From assembly GCF_003426775.1 (NCBI RefSeq), contig NZ_QJUG01000020.1, positions 1 to 55,631 on the forward strand: a stretch of 55,631 nucleotides of DNA. Reading direction: 5' to 3'. The position numbers were made by a program, and so were the translations under genes. A model generated the notes under the pieces. The model did not search any database. It saw only the letters and a program-made list of their open reading frames with translations, and was not told the DNA's origin. This stretch comes from Allorhizocola rhizosphaerae (GTDB lineage Bacteria; Actinomycetota; Actinomycetes; Mycobacteriales; Micromonosporaceae). This document shows, piece by piece, positions 25,197-34,632 of this stretch. Numbering within the stretch: position 1 is the first letter of the stretch; each line of letters begins with the position of its first letter.

Positions 25197-26468
25197 ATGA
25201 ACCGTGCCGACAAGACCGTAGTGATGAAGACGGCCGTGGCACCGACTGCCTGGCGTGAGCCGTCCCTTCCCGATCGCGGGTCGCCCAGCGTATTGGCTGT
25301 GAGGTCGGCGGCGGGCCCGAGCAAGGCGGTCTCGATCGGGATGGTGAGCACGTATCCGCCCACCCAGTGCGGCCTGGCGACGTTTACCGCATCGCTGCGG
25401 GCAGGGCTTGCCGCCGATGACCCGAGCCTGTTTGTGGGCGTCGTCCGGGTCGGGCAGGCTGCGCCATCCTTTCACGACCAGGATGTCGCGCACGTTGTGG
25501 CTTCCGAATCGGAGGCCGGGATTCAGGATGCGGCACGGGCTTTGAACAAATTCGACGTGGCGGTCATCCAGCACGAGTACGGGATCTACGGTGGAGCCGA
25601 CGGCGAGCAGGTGCTTGACCTTCTGGAGCTGATCCGGGTGCCCGTGGTCGTCGTGGCGCACACGGTCCTTGCCGCGCCCAGCCGCCGTCAGCGCTACATC
25701 CTGGAGACGTTGACGCAGTCCGCCGATGCCGTGGTGACGATGTCGGCGACCGGCCGCCGCAGGCTGCTCGACGACTACCGGGTGGAGCCGCGCAAGCTCC
25801 GGCTGATCCCGCACGGTGCTCCGGCCGGGACCAGCCTCGATCGGGTCCGGCGGGTGGTGAATCGGGCGCATCCGATGGTGCTCACCTGGGGCCTGCTCGG
25901 CCCGGGAAAGGGTATCGAGTGGGGCATCGACGCGCTGTCGGTGATGGATCCGGATGGTCCCAGGCCGAGATATGTCGTTGCCGGGCAGACGCACCCCAAA
26001 GTGGTTGCCCAGCAAGGTGAGCGCTATCGCGAATTCCTGAGCGAGCGTGCTGAACGTAAGGGCGTTGCTCACCTGGTCGAGTTCGAGCCGGGCTATCTGA
26101 GCGCTGAACGGCTGCGTGAGCTGTTGCGCGAGGCCGACGTGGTGCTGCTTCCCTACAACTCTGATGAGCAGGTCACCTCGGGCGTCCTGACCGAGGCCAT
26201 GGCGGCCGGCGTGCCTGTGGTGTCGACCGACTTCCCCCACGCCGTCGAGCTGCTCGGCGATTCGCGGGGAGGTTTACTGGTACCACATAAAAATCCCGCA
26301 GCCATAGCGGCGGCCTTGACCAGAATCACCGCCGAGCCCGGTCTGGCGCAGGCGATGTCCACGCACAACACGAGTCTGGCATCGCTGATGGACTGGCCAA
26401 CCGTGGCCGGGCAGTATGGCCGGTTGTTCGAGGCGTTGCTGCGACAGTCGTCTGTGTCGAGCCGGTGA
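25197..26468 (+). CDS. GT4-type glycosyltransferase
   Basis: A 423-residue GT-B fold glycosyltransferase. STYPPTQCGLATFT near residue 50 is the typical N-terminal nucleotide-sugar domain start. The C-terminal donor-binding domain contains LTWGLLGPGKGIEW and EADVVLLPY...EQVTSGVLTEAMAAGVPVV. GGAGGT precedes the ATG. The next gene starts inside its stop (GTGA), and a GH130 enzyme follows. Similar GT plus GH130 loci act on mannose-containing glycans. The reaction is probably transfer of a hexose from a nucleotide sugar onto a glycan or small acceptor in the cytoplasm. Confidence 0.85.
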   Translation: MNRADKTVVMKTAVAPTAWREPSLPDRGSPSVLAVRSAAGPSKAVSIGMVSTYPPTQCGLATFTASLRAGLAADDPSLFVGVVRVGQAAPSFHDQDVAHVVASESEAGIQDAARALNKFDVAVIQHEYGIYGGADGEQVLDLLELIRVPVVVVAHTVLAAPSRRQRYILETLTQSADAVVTMSATGRRRLLDDYRVEPRKLRLIPHGAPAGTSLDRVRRVVNRAHPMVLTWGLLGPGKGIEWGIDALSVMDPDGPRPRYVVAGQTHPKVVAQQGERYREFLSERAERKGVAHLVEFEPGYLSAERLRELLREADVVLLPYNSDEQVTSGVLTEAMAAGVPVVSTDFPHAVELLGDSRGGLLVPHKNPAAIAAALTRITAEPGLAQAMSTHNTSLASLMDWPTVAGQYGRLFEALLRQSSVSSR

Positions 26469-27508
26469 GCCCTGCCCTCAAGGCCGCATTCGCTCACCTC
26501 CTGCGCATGTCCGACTCCACCGGCCTGTTCGAGCACGCGCAGGGTGCGGTGCCGCGCCGCAATCACGGTTACTGCGTGGACGATGTCGCACGTGGCCTTG
26601 TGGTTCTGGCCCGGGAACCCCGCTTGAGCACCGAGCTGCACCGGTTGGCCGAGCGCTATCTGGCGTTCGTCTCGCACGCTCAGGTCCACACCGGGGCGGT
26701 ACACAACCGGCTCGGGTTCGACCGGCGGTGGAGCGACAGCGCCGGGTCGGGTGACTGGTGGGGGCGCGCGCTGTGGGGCCTCGGGACGCTGGCCGCGCGT
26801 GGCGGAGATGGTTGGATTCGCGACGAAGCCTTGTCCCGCTTTGAAATCAGCGCCGTACACCGCTCGCCTTCCCGGCGAGCGATGGCCTTCGCCGCGCTCG
26901 GTGCCGCCGAGGTGTTCAGCCAGTACCCCGGGCACCGTCCGGCACAGGCCCTGCTGACGCTGACCGCTCGTGCCATCGGTCGGCCGGCCGGCGATCCGCG
27001 CTGGCCATGGCCGGAGAAACGGCTCTACTACGCCAATGCCGTCCTGCCCGAGGTGTTGCTGGCCGTCGGCCAGGCCCTCGGCGACACCGCGCTCATCGAC
27101 GACGGCTTGGCTCTGCTGTCGTGGCTGCGCAAGGTGGAGACCCGGGATGGACATCTTTCGGTGACTCCGGTCGGCGGGTGGTCAAGGGTCGATGGGCGGC
27201 CAGGCTTCGATCAGCAACCGATCGAGGCCGCCTCCCTCGCCGATGCCTTCGCCCGAGCCTTCGCCGTCACCGGCGATCCTGTGTGGACAGACGGTATCCG
27301 GATGTGCGCCGCGTGGTTCATGGGAGACAACGATATCGGCAAGCCGGTGATGAACGCCGACACCGGCGGCGGCTGCGACGGTCTCGGCCGCAGCGCGGTG
27401 AGCCTGAACCAGGGGGCGGAGTCGACGCTGGCCCTCATCTCCACACTTCAGCATGAAAAGAGCCTGACACTTCAGCATGAAAAGAGTCTGGAAAGGAAGC
27501 AACCATGA
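26465..27508 (+). CDS. Six-hairpin glycosidase-like protein of a GH130 locus
   Basis: A 347-residue soluble protein with alpha/alpha-barrel features. The motif NHGYCVDDVARGL near residue 37 is the hallmark of a family found beside glycosyltransferases and GH130 phosphorylases. Helical hairpins recur through the chain (DWWGRALWGLG, FDQQPIEAASLADAF, QGAESTLALI). The catalytic role is not established. It starts at GTG inside the previous stop and ends in ATGA with the next gene. Its C-terminus carries a duplicated LQHEKSL segment from a 24-bp tandem repeat. Confidence 0.75.
   Translation: MSPALKAAFAHLLRMSDSTGLFEHAQGAVPRRNHGYCVDDVARGLVVLAREPRLSTELHRLAERYLAFVSHAQVHTGAVHNRLGFDRRWSDSAGSGDWWGRALWGLGTLAARGGDGWIRDEALSRFEISAVHRSPSRRAMAFAALGAAEVFSQYPGHRPAQALLTLTARAIGRPAGDPRWPWPEKRLYYANAVLPEVLLAVGQALGDTALIDDGLALLSWLRKVETRDGHLSVTPVGGWSRVDGRPGFDQQPIEAASLADAFARAFAVTGDPVWTDGIRMCAAWFMGDNDIGKPVMNADTGGGCDGLGRSAVSLNQGAESTLALISTLQHEKSLTLQHEKSLERKQP
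27443..27490. repeat. 24-bp in-frame tandem duplication
   Basis: Two copies of a 24-base unit starting ACACTTCAGCATGAAAAGAG differ by one base and encode TLQHEKSL twice at the C-terminus of the six-hairpin protein. Copy-number change would keep the frame and move the downstream ribosome binding site only slightly. Confidence 0.85.
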
Positions 27509-28974
27509 ACGATTGCCTGCTCAGGTTGGCGCCCCGCCTGCGAGCCGACCCGCGCAGGGTGATCGCCAAGTTGTTCGTGCCCGGCGAGGAGGCCTCGGAC
27601 AGCCAGTCGCGGGTGTATCAGATCGTCGAGCGAGTGCGAAAGCTGACCGAAGAGCAGGTAAGCGCCGGGCTCGATGCGGTGCGTGTGGGGTTTGTGTCCA
27701 GGCACCGCGACTTTGAGGACATCCTGGAGCGGCATGCGTCACTCGTGTCGGCCCGTCTGCATGAGACCCAGCAGTTCTCCCGGCAGCGGCGCCTTCTGCT
27801 TGGGGCATACCTGACGCACGAGTTCTCGGTGGAGGCGGCGGCGCTGTGCAATCCGTCCATGGTCGAACATCCGGACCAATCCGGGGTACCCGAGGGAAAG
27901 ACCCGATTCTTGATGAGTGTGCGGGCGATCGGGGAAGGCCACCTGTCGTCAGTGGAGTTCCGCACCGGGATCGTGTGGCCGGGCGGGATCGTGGTCGACG
28001 ACCCGGGAAGGTTTCTGTCGACGGCCGCGCGCACCACGCGTGACCTCGAAAAGACGCTGATCGTCAACCGCCTCGACGACCTCGGGGTCGATCCCGCGAC
28101 CGCAGGGCAGGTGCTCTCGGAACTGCCGGACGTCTTCACCGAGGAGATGTTGCGGCGGGCCATGGCGCAGCTTCATCCCCACCTGCTCGCACGGCAGGCG
28201 GTGCAGAAGGCGGTGCAATGGGTCGGCTACGTCGTGTCGAGCCAGTACGATCTGGCCTTCCCCGAGGGAACGCCCGTCGGCGAGCAGCTGATCTGGCCGA
28301 GCGGCGCCGCCGAGAGCCATGGCATGGAGGACGTGCGGCTCGTGCGCTTCGCCGGCGACGATGGAGCCTTCCTCTACCACGGCACCTACACGGCATACGA
28401 CAGCGACCATGTCGCACCACATCTGCTTACCACACAAGACTTTCGCACGTATCGGATAGGTCCGCTGGCCGGGCCGGCCGCCCGGAACAAAGGAATGGCA
28501 CTGTTTCCACGCCGTGTCGGCGGGAAGTACCTCGCGCTGTCCAGATGGGACAGAGAGAACATCAGCCTCTCCGCTTCGTCTGACGCGGTGTATTGGGAGC
28601 GCGGGCCGATCCTCCGCTCCACCATCGATCCCTGGGAGTTCATCCAGGTCGGCAACTGCGGATCCCCGATCGAGACCGAGGCCGGCTGGCTCGTTCTGAC
28701 GCACGGCGTCGGTCCAATGCGGACCTACAGCATCGGCGCGATCCTGCTGGACCTCGACGAGCCGCATCGCGTGCTTGCCGAGACCGCTTCACCGCTGCTC
28801 GCACCCGATGCGCAGGAGCGGGATGGATACGTGCCCAACGTGGTCTACTCCTGCGGCAGCCTCCTGTCCGACGATGTGCTGACCATTCCCTACGGCATCA
28901 GCGATGCGGCGATCGGCTTCGCCCAGATCGGGCTCGCGACGATCCTCGAGCGGATGCGGCGCAACACCGAATAG
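27505..28974 (+). CDS. GH130 glycoside phosphorylase-like protein
   Basis: A 489-residue member of GH130, enzymes that use phosphate to split beta-mannosides and related bonds, or in some branches hydrolyse them. The N-terminal helical region (1-130) is extended. The five-bladed propeller follows with NPSMVEH, GIEDVR-like MEDVRLVRF, YTAYDSDH, NKGMALFP, NISLSASSD and THGVGPMRTYSIGA. These blocks carry the expected Asp and Arg/Lys/His phosphate-site residues. AAAGGAAG lies before the ATG, which overlaps the previous stop. With the glycosyltransferase it may build or recycle a mannose-containing glycan. Confidence 0.85.
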   Translation: MNDCLLRLAPRLRADPRRVIAKLFVPGEEASDSQSRVYQIVERVRKLTEEQVSAGLDAVRVGFVSRHRDFEDILERHASLVSARLHETQQFSRQRRLLLGAYLTHEFSVEAAALCNPSMVEHPDQSGVPEGKTRFLMSVRAIGEGHLSSVEFRTGIVWPGGIVVDDPGRFLSTAARTTRDLEKTLIVNRLDDLGVDPATAGQVLSELPDVFTEEMLRRAMAQLHPHLLARQAVQKAVQWVGYVVSSQYDLAFPEGTPVGEQLIWPSGAAESHGMEDVRLVRFAGDDGAFLYHGTYTAYDSDHVAPHLLTTQDFRTYRIGPLAGPAARNKGMALFPRRVGGKYLALSRWDRENISLSASSDAVYWERGPILRSTIDPWEFIQVGNCGSPIETEAGWLVLTHGVGPMRTYSIGAILLDLDEPHRVLAETASPLLAPDAQERDGYVPNVVYSCGSLLSDDVLTIPYGISDAAIGFAQIGLATILERMRRNTE

Positions 28975-29037
28975 GCGACCTGGCCGCCAACAGCAACGTG
29001 CGCATGGAGGACCGCGCGGTGACAGAATCGATCGGTG

Positions 29038-31332
29038 ATGAGCAGCGACGCAGTGCCGCGGGGAGTTCCGCTTGTGGTGGGCAAGATGAGCGTGCCACAG
29101 CGTCGGGCAGGCATCGTGCCGCGTCGCCGGTTGATCGACGCCCTCCGCGATGGCACACCGCTGGTGGTGATGGTCGCGCCGGCCGGCTGGGGAAAGACGA
29201 CGCTGCTCACCGACTGGGCGCACACGGTGGCGGGCGAAGGCGGTACCGGCGTGGGTTGGCTGACCCTCGACGAGGCGGATGACGAGCCGTTCCGGTTCTG
29301 GACCTATCTGGTGTCGGCCATTCGCGTCGCCGACGAGACGCTGGGCGCAGCGGCATTGGCCGCGCTGCGGGTGCCGGAGATGGACCCGCTGGAGGCGGCC
29401 GTGCCCACACTGCTCAATGACCTCGCGACGCGTCCGGGTCAGCTCACCGTCGTGGTCGACGACCTGCACGTCATCCGCGATCGCCGTATCCACGAGGGCT
29501 TGGAGTTCCTGCTCGCCTACCTGCCGCCCGGCGCACGACTGGTCCTCGCCGGCCGGTCCGACCCGCCGCTTCCATTGGCCCGCATGCGGGCGCGCGGCGA
29601 ACTGACCGAAATCAGGGCCGCCGACCTGCGGTTCACCGCAGGCGAGGCACGTCCGCTGGTCGCGGCTGTCAGCGGCCGCGGGGCGCAGCGAGACGAGTTG
29701 CCGCAGGACGCGGTCGTGGATGTCGTCACGCGCACGGAGGGCTGGGCGGCGGGTCTCCAACTGGTGGCGCTGGCCCTGCGCGGCGCGCCCGCCTGGCCCG
29801 CGGACCTGACCGGCCCGGCGGACGGCAACCGGCATGTGGTCGACTACCTCACGGCGGAGGTGATCGACGGCTTGGCGCCCGAACAGCGCGACTTCCTGCT
29901 GCGTACCTCGGTGCTTGACCGTCTGGCGGGCCCGCTGTGCGACTTCGTGCTTGAGCGGCGCGAGTCGGCGCGGATCCTCGCCGAGTTGGAACGCGCTGAC
30001 CTGTTTCTGGTGGCGCTGGACGCCCGGCGGACCTGGTACCGATACCACCGGCTGTTTCGCGAGGCGCTGCTGCGGGAGTTGCGCGCCACCCACGCGAGCG
30101 AGGAATCGGCTCTGCTGCTGCGGGCGGCGTCGTGGCACCGCTCGGCGGGCGATCGGGAGAGCGCGTTTCGGTGCCTGGTCGCGGCAGGAGACCCGGTGGC
30201 CGCGGGTGAGTTGCTCGCGGACAGCGACGACGACTTCATGGCGCGCGGGGCGCTCGGAACCTTCCTGCGGCTGGGCGACGCGTTGCCGCCGGAGGTCGTG
30301 CGGGCCAGTCCCAAGCTCGGCATCGCCTTGGCAGCGGCGGCCGGCTTCACCGGCCGGCTCGACCGCGTCGCGTCGCTGCTGGACTCGGTTGAATCGGTGC
30401 TGACCGATGAGTCCGTTCCGCCGCCCGGCTGGCACTCAGCCCGCGCGGCCGCGGCAACTCTGCGAACCGTTTACGTCAATTCCGGTGAGGCCGCTGCGCA
30501 GACCCTCGAGGTGGCACGGCGCGCGGTAGCGCTCGAGTCCGACCCCACCCGGCAGGGCTGGGTGATCTCCCGGATCGCGCTTGGCGGTGTGCTCAGCGGC
30601 ATGGACCACGATGCAGAGGCCGCCTCGCTGCTCGCCGACGCCGTCGGCCGGGCGGCCGCTGTCGATCTCCCCGCGTTCAGCCGGTTACAGGCCACCGGCC
30701 TGCTGGCCGTGTCGATGTTCAAGGGGGGCAGGATCGAGGAGGTACGACGGCTGCTGCGCACCGCGCTGCCCGAGGCGGCCCGGATGGAGGACGCCCTCGG
30801 CGTCTCGGCCGCGCCGGCCGTCGCGTACCTGCGCCTCGCCGAAGGGCTCATTCTGTACCGCGACGGCGATGTCACCCGTGCCCGCGCCGTCCTCACCCGC
30901 GCTGCCGACCTGGCCGTGGCCACCGGCCACCCGAGTCAGTCGGTGCGGGCGCTCACCGCGCGAGCCGAGGCGGAACTCGCTGGCGGCGACCGCCGGGCTG
31001 CCGCCGCGGCTCTGTCCGAAGCCGACGAAATCACGCGCACCGAGCTGGTGCTGCCCGGGGTGGCGGCCGCGCTACGCGCCGCCCAGGAGCGCATCGGCCG
31101 GGATGCGGTGGCCCTCGCACGCCGTGATGGAGCGCTTGCCGAGCCGCTCACCGAGCGCGAACTTGCCGTGCTGCGGGCACTGCAAGGCCCGCTCAACCGG
31201 CGCGAGATCGGCGCGGAGCTCTACCTGTCGGTGAACACGATCAAGGGGTACACCAAAAGCCTTTATCGCAAGCTGGATGCGGCCTCCCGCCCGGAGGCGG
31301 TCCGCCGCGGGCGGCAGCTGGGCTTGATCTGA
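29038..31332 (+). CDS. MalT/LAL-type LuxR family transcriptional regulator
   Basis: A 764-residue regulator. The N-terminal STAND ATPase has P-loop VAPAGWGKTT and Walker B VVVDDLHVI, then VLAGRSDPPLPL and TEGWAAGLQLVAL, which are standard for MalT-like ATPases. A long helical TPR-like region (about residues 340-690) follows. The C-terminal LuxR helix-turn-helix is LTERELAVLRAL, then RREIGAELYLSVNTIKGY. This architecture senses a small ligand and activates target promoters. GTG 29035 is an alternative start. It is followed by an attenuator-like hairpin pair and a two-gene operon that may be its target. Confidence 0.9.
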   Translation: MSSDAVPRGVPLVVGKMSVPQRRAGIVPRRRLIDALRDGTPLVVMVAPAGWGKTTLLTDWAHTVAGEGGTGVGWLTLDEADDEPFRFWTYLVSAIRVADETLGAAALAALRVPEMDPLEAAVPTLLNDLATRPGQLTVVVDDLHVIRDRRIHEGLEFLLAYLPPGARLVLAGRSDPPLPLARMRARGELTEIRAADLRFTAGEARPLVAAVSGRGAQRDELPQDAVVDVVTRTEGWAAGLQLVALALRGAPAWPADLTGPADGNRHVVDYLTAEVIDGLAPEQRDFLLRTSVLDRLAGPLCDFVLERRESARILAELERADLFLVALDARRTWYRYHRLFREALLRELRATHASEESALLLRAASWHRSAGDRESAFRCLVAAGDPVAAGELLADSDDDFMARGALGTFLRLGDALPPEVVRASPKLGIALAAAAGFTGRLDRVASLLDSVESVLTDESVPPPGWHSARAAAATLRTVYVNSGEAAAQTLEVARRAVALESDPTRQGWVISRIALGGVLSGMDHDAEAASLLADAVGRAAAVDLPAFSRLQATGLLAVSMFKGGRIEEVRRLLRTALPEAARMEDALGVSAAPAVAYLRLAEGLILYRDGDVTRARAVLTRAADLAVATGHPSQSVRALTARAEAELAGGDRRAAAAALSEADEITRTELVLPGVAAALRAAQERIGRDAVALARRDGALAEPLTERELAVLRALQGPLNRREIGAELYLSVNTIKGYTKSLYRKLDAASRPEAVRRGRQLGLI

Positions 31333-31337
31333 GCCGT

Positions 31338-31381
31338 CCACCCCGGGTGGTTCTCCGCCGGGGTGGTGCAACCCCACCCGG
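31338..31381 (+). terminator. Terminator with a mutually exclusive alternative hairpin
   Basis: CCACCCCGG (31338-31346) pairs with CCGGGGTGG (31358-31366), five bases after the regulator stop. The same middle arm can instead pair with CCCCACCCGG (31372-31381). The two structures exclude each other, which is how attenuators work, although simple GC-rich redundancy would look the same. Confidence 0.5.
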
Positions 31382-31421
31382 TTGCGCGCGATCGTCGTCC
31401 TCGACCGACGAGGAGACTGAG

Positions 31422-31658
31422 ATGAAGTTGCGCTACAGGGTGGAGATCCGCGGCATCCTGCCCGGCGGACTCGCCAACGAGCTACGCCGCAGGTTCGGCG
31501 AGTTCACCCACTACACCGAGAACGGCCGGACCGTGCTGACCAATCTGGACCTCGACCAGGCCGCCCTGCGCGCCTTGCTCGACCAGCTCTGGGACGTGCA
31601 CAGCGAGCTCCGCCTGGTCACCACGATCGACGACGAGATCACCTTGGAGCACCGATGA
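31422..31658 (+). CDS. Small conserved-looking protein of unknown function
   Basis: A 78-residue soluble alpha/beta protein starting MKLRYRVEIRGILPGGLANE, with a GAGGAG ribosome binding site. The pattern of two strands and two helices (NELRRRFGEFTHYTENGRTV, then DLDQAALRALLDQLWDV) resembles a ferredoxin-like sensor fold, but I cannot assign a family. Its stop overlaps the start of the apolipoprotein N-acyltransferase-like gene (ATGA), so the two are made together. Confidence 0.65.
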   Translation: MKLRYRVEIRGILPGGLANELRRRFGEFTHYTENGRTVLTNLDLDQAALRALLDQLWDVHSELRLVTTIDDEITLEHR

Positions 31659-33205
31659 TGTCCTGGCTTTGGCTCACGCTCGGAGGGGCAATACTGCCCT
31701 TCACCCTCTTACAGACCACGATCCCGCTAGCGGCGTGGCTCGCGCCCCTCTTGCTGTTGCGGTTCAGCCGTACGGTCAAAGCCCGATGGGCCGTGCCGGC
31801 GCTCGCCCTGGTCGGCGCGCTCAGCACATATGCGAGCTTCCGCGACGTGGTATCGACCGATCAGATGCTCGTGGCCGCTGTCGGCGGCGCCGTCCTGACC
31901 CCCATTCCGTACGCCATCGACCGGCTGCTTGCCGGCCGGCTCACCGGGATCGCGCGAACGCTCGTGTTTCCGATGGCCGACACGGCGCTGGTCTTCCTCT
32001 TCAGCACCGGCGACTTCGGCTCGACCGGCCACGTCGCCGGGACGCAGGTGGGCAATCTCCCGTTGCTGCAGTCGGCTGCAGTCGGCGGACAGTGGATCAT
32101 TGCGTTCCTCATCGCCTGGGCCGCCGCCGTGGCCAACGAGGTATGGCAGCGACGCACCACGGTCGGCGCCGGGCGGACGCTGCTCGTCTTCGGCGCGGTG
32201 CTCGGGGCTGTGCTGGCGTTGGGCGGGGCACGGGTCGCCCTCGATCCGCCGAACGCACCGACCGTCCGGATCACCGGCCTGGCGCCGAATCGGGCGTCCA
32301 GCGACGCGCTGATGAGCGCCAAGCTGGCGCCCGGACCCCGCTCTGCAGCGGAGCGCGCTGAGGTTCGCGAGCGGTACTTCATGCCGCTGCTTGACGACCT
32401 GGTCTCCCGCACAGAACGGGCGGCGCGGGCCGGAGCACCGATCGTCGTGTGGGCCGAGGCGTCGGCGTACGAGTTCGTCGAGGACAAGGATGCGGTGGTC
32501 GAGCGGGCCCGATCGGTGGCCCGGACGGAGGGAATCTATCTGCAGATCGGCACGGTATGGCTGCTGCCGGTGCAGCAGGCCCCGTTCGTCGAGATCCGGG
32601 CGATCATGTTCGACCCGACGGGCGCCATCGTGTGGGACTACCTGAAGGCCACCGAGGCGCTGAGCGACGGCAACGTGCGCGGCCCCGGCATCATGCCCAC
32701 CGTGGACACCCCGTACGGGCGGCTGGCCACCGTGATCTGCTTCGACGCGAGCTTCCCCGCGCTGGTGCGCCAGGCCGGTCGTGCCGGCGTGGATATCCTG
32801 CTGGTGCCCTCCAGCGATTGGGCGCCGGTGACCGACGCGCTCAACCAGCAGGCGACGCTGCGGGCGGTGGAGAACGGAGTGAGCATGGTGCGGCCCGTGC
32901 GGCAGGGCACATCGTTGGCGGTCGATCATCAGGGTCGAGTCCTGGGGCAGGACGCGAGCTGGTACCGAACCGACCCCGTCACCACCGAACACACGTTGAC
33001 GGTGGCGGTGCCGATCCGTGGGGTCAAGACGCCGTACGCGCTGTTCTTCGGCGACGTGCTGGGTTGGCTGTCGATCGCCGGGCTGCTCGCAGCTGCTGCG
33101 GTCGTGGTTCTCCGACGACGAGTGGCCCGCACCGCCACCCCAGACGGGCCAGCCGACGACGATGAACCGAAACGTCAGCACGCCGGCGTGCTGACGGCCA
33201 CCTGA
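31655..33205 (+). CDS. Apolipoprotein N-acyltransferase-like membrane nitrilase
   Basis: A 516-residue membrane protein with about six N-terminal membrane segments, then a nitrilase-fold domain (about 210-480) and a final membrane segment near 470-490. The nitrilase triad is complete: Glu268 in VVWAEAS, Lys331 in DYLKATE and Cys362 in VICFDASF. This matches Lnt-type acyltransferases, which N-acylate lipoproteins at the outer face of the membrane. The surrounding motifs are weaker than in canonical Lnt, so another carbon-nitrogen ligase or amidase role is possible. It is coupled to the small upstream gene and lies downstream of a LAL-type regulator. Confidence 0.75.
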   Translation: MMSWLWLTLGGAILPFTLLQTTIPLAAWLAPLLLLRFSRTVKARWAVPALALVGALSTYASFRDVVSTDQMLVAAVGGAVLTPIPYAIDRLLAGRLTGIARTLVFPMADTALVFLFSTGDFGSTGHVAGTQVGNLPLLQSAAVGGQWIIAFLIAWAAAVANEVWQRRTTVGAGRTLLVFGAVLGAVLALGGARVALDPPNAPTVRITGLAPNRASSDALMSAKLAPGPRSAAERAEVRERYFMPLLDDLVSRTERAARAGAPIVVWAEASAYEFVEDKDAVVERARSVARTEGIYLQIGTVWLLPVQQAPFVEIRAIMFDPTGAIVWDYLKATEALSDGNVRGPGIMPTVDTPYGRLATVICFDASFPALVRQAGRAGVDILLVPSSDWAPVTDALNQQATLRAVENGVSMVRPVRQGTSLAVDHQGRVLGQDASWYRTDPVTTEHTLTVAVPIRGVKTPYALFFGDVLGWLSIAGLLAAAAVVVLRRRVARTATPDGPADDDEPKRQHAGVLTAT

Positions 33206-33227
33206 CCGCACGGTCCTACATCACCGA

Positions 33228-33252
33228 GCCCACCCGCTGACCACGGGTGGGC
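33228..33252 (+). terminator. Terminator of the Lnt-like operon
   Basis: GCCCACCCG and CGGGTGGGC pair perfectly across seven bases, 22 bases after the stop, and are followed by a short TTTG. Confidence 0.7.
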
Positions 33253-33426
33253 TTTGAGCCGTTGATCGGCCTTCCATCAGCATCTTGCTCGCATGGCGCG
33301 ATTGCGTGTCTACCGCAACACCTATGTAGAGCCGCTGAGCTGATCCAACGGGAGGTGGTGACGTGGTGAGCCGCCGTGCCGGCCCAAGGTCGTACGGGGT
33401 CGGCGCGGCGGCTGCGGTCGTGCCAG

Positions 33427-34569
33427 TCAGCGGAGGTCGCGGAAGAAGGCGCGCATGTCGGCGGTCAGCGTCTGGGGTTCTTCGAGCGCGGCAAAGTGGC
33501 CGCCACGGTCGATGTCGGTCCAGCGGGTGATGGTGTTCTCCGTTTCCGCGTAGCGGCGGATGCCGACGTCGTGGGCGAAGACGATGGCGGCGGTGGGGAC
33601 GCCGGAGTTGGGTTTGGTTGCGCCCCAAGCGGATTCCTGGGCGTAGCCGACGTACGCGGCCGTTCCGGCGGTGCCGGTGAGCCAGTAGATCATGGCGTTG
33701 GTGAGCAGCCAGTCCCGGTCGATGAGCTTGTCGGGCAGGGTTTCGCGGGGGTGGGTCCATTCCCGGAATTTGTCCATGAGCCAGGCCAGTTGGCCGACCG
33801 GTGAGTCGGTCAGCCCGTACGCCAGTGTCTGCGGGCGCGTTGACTGGATGGCGATGTAGCCGAACTCCTCGTTCATGAACGCCTCGATCCGGGCGATCCG
33901 ATCGCGTTCCAGGTCGGACAGGCCGGCCAAGTCGTCGCCGCGCAGCGGCAGCGGCGGTAGCGGGCCGGGCCCGCCGTTGACGTGGATGCCGGCGACCCGG
34001 TCGGGTGCGACGCGGCCCAGTTGCGGGCTGACCGCGGCGCCGATGTCGCCGCCATGCGCACCGTAGCGCTCGTACCCGAGTCGGTGCATCAGTTCCGCCC
34101 AGGCGCGGGCGATGCGGTCGGTGTCCCAGCCCGGGTCGGTGATGGGTCCGGAGAACCCGAATCCGGGCAGGGAGGGGATGACCAGATGGAACGCGTCGGC
34201 CGGGTCGTCGGGGTCGGTCAGGGGCCCGATCAGGTCGAGGAATTCGGCGATCGAGCCGGGCCAACCGTGGGTGAGCACCAGCGGGAAGGCGTCCGGGTGC
34301 GGGGACCGCACGTGCAGGAAATGAATCCGTTGCCCGTCGATGACCGTGGTGAATTGCGGGAACGCGTTGAGCCGTGCCTCGGCGGCCCGCCAGTCGTAGC
34401 CGGTACGCCAATGGTCGACCAACTCGCGCAGCCATGCGGTCGGTACACCGGTGGACCAATCGTCGCCGGGCAGGGCGGCCGGCCAGCAGGTGGCGTCCAG
34501 GCGGCGGTGCAGGTCGTCGAGGCGGTGCTGGGGGATGTCGATCCGAAACGGGGTGATCTCCTGACTCAT
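33427..34569 (-). CDS. Epoxide hydrolase (alpha/beta hydrolase with EHN domain)
   Basis: A 380-residue cytoplasmic enzyme. The N-terminal EHN segment (about residues 3-110) begins [20 protein letters not shown]. The alpha/beta hydrolase core has the oxyanion motif HGWPGS, nucleophile Asp in AHGGDIGA, an acid near [19 protein letters not shown], and catalytic His in [12 protein letters not shown]. It should open epoxides, such as those of xenobiotics or lipids, by way of an ester intermediate. There is no ribosome binding site before 34569, and the mRNA may be leaderless. It is divergent from a WYL regulator 63 bases away, which probably controls it. Confidence 0.85.
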   Translation of the reverse strand: MSQEITPFRIDIPQHRLDDLHRRLDATCWPAALPGDDWSTGVPTAWLRELVDHWRTGYDWRAAEARLNAFPQFTTVIDGQRIHFLHVRSPHPDAFPLVLTHGWPGSIAEFLDLIGPLTDPDDPADAFHLVIPSLPGFGFSGPITDPGWDTDRIARAWAELMHRLGYERYGAHGGDIGAAVSPQLGRVAPDRVAGIHVNGGPGPLPPLPLRGDDLAGLSDLERDRIARIEAFMNEEFGYIAIQSTRPQTLAYGLTDSPVGQLAWLMDKFREWTHPRETLPDKLIDRDWLLTNAMIYWLTGTAGTAAYVGYAQESAWGATKPNSGVPTAAIVFAHDVGIRRYAETENTITRWTDIDRGGHFAALEEPQTLTADMRAFFRDLR

Positions 34570-34590
34570 GAACACCACGCTACGGACAGC

Positions 34591-34611
34591 CTAGGGCAGC
34601 TTCGGTCCTAG
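34591..34611. promoter_or_regulatory. Candidate operator between epoxide hydrolase and WYL regulator
   Basis: CTAGG and CCTAG are separated by 11 bases in the middle of the 63-base divergent promoter region, so a bound protein could control both genes. The adjacent WYL regulator is the obvious candidate. Confidence 0.4.
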
Positions 34612-34632
34612 CTTGATGGCAAACTTGGGTGC

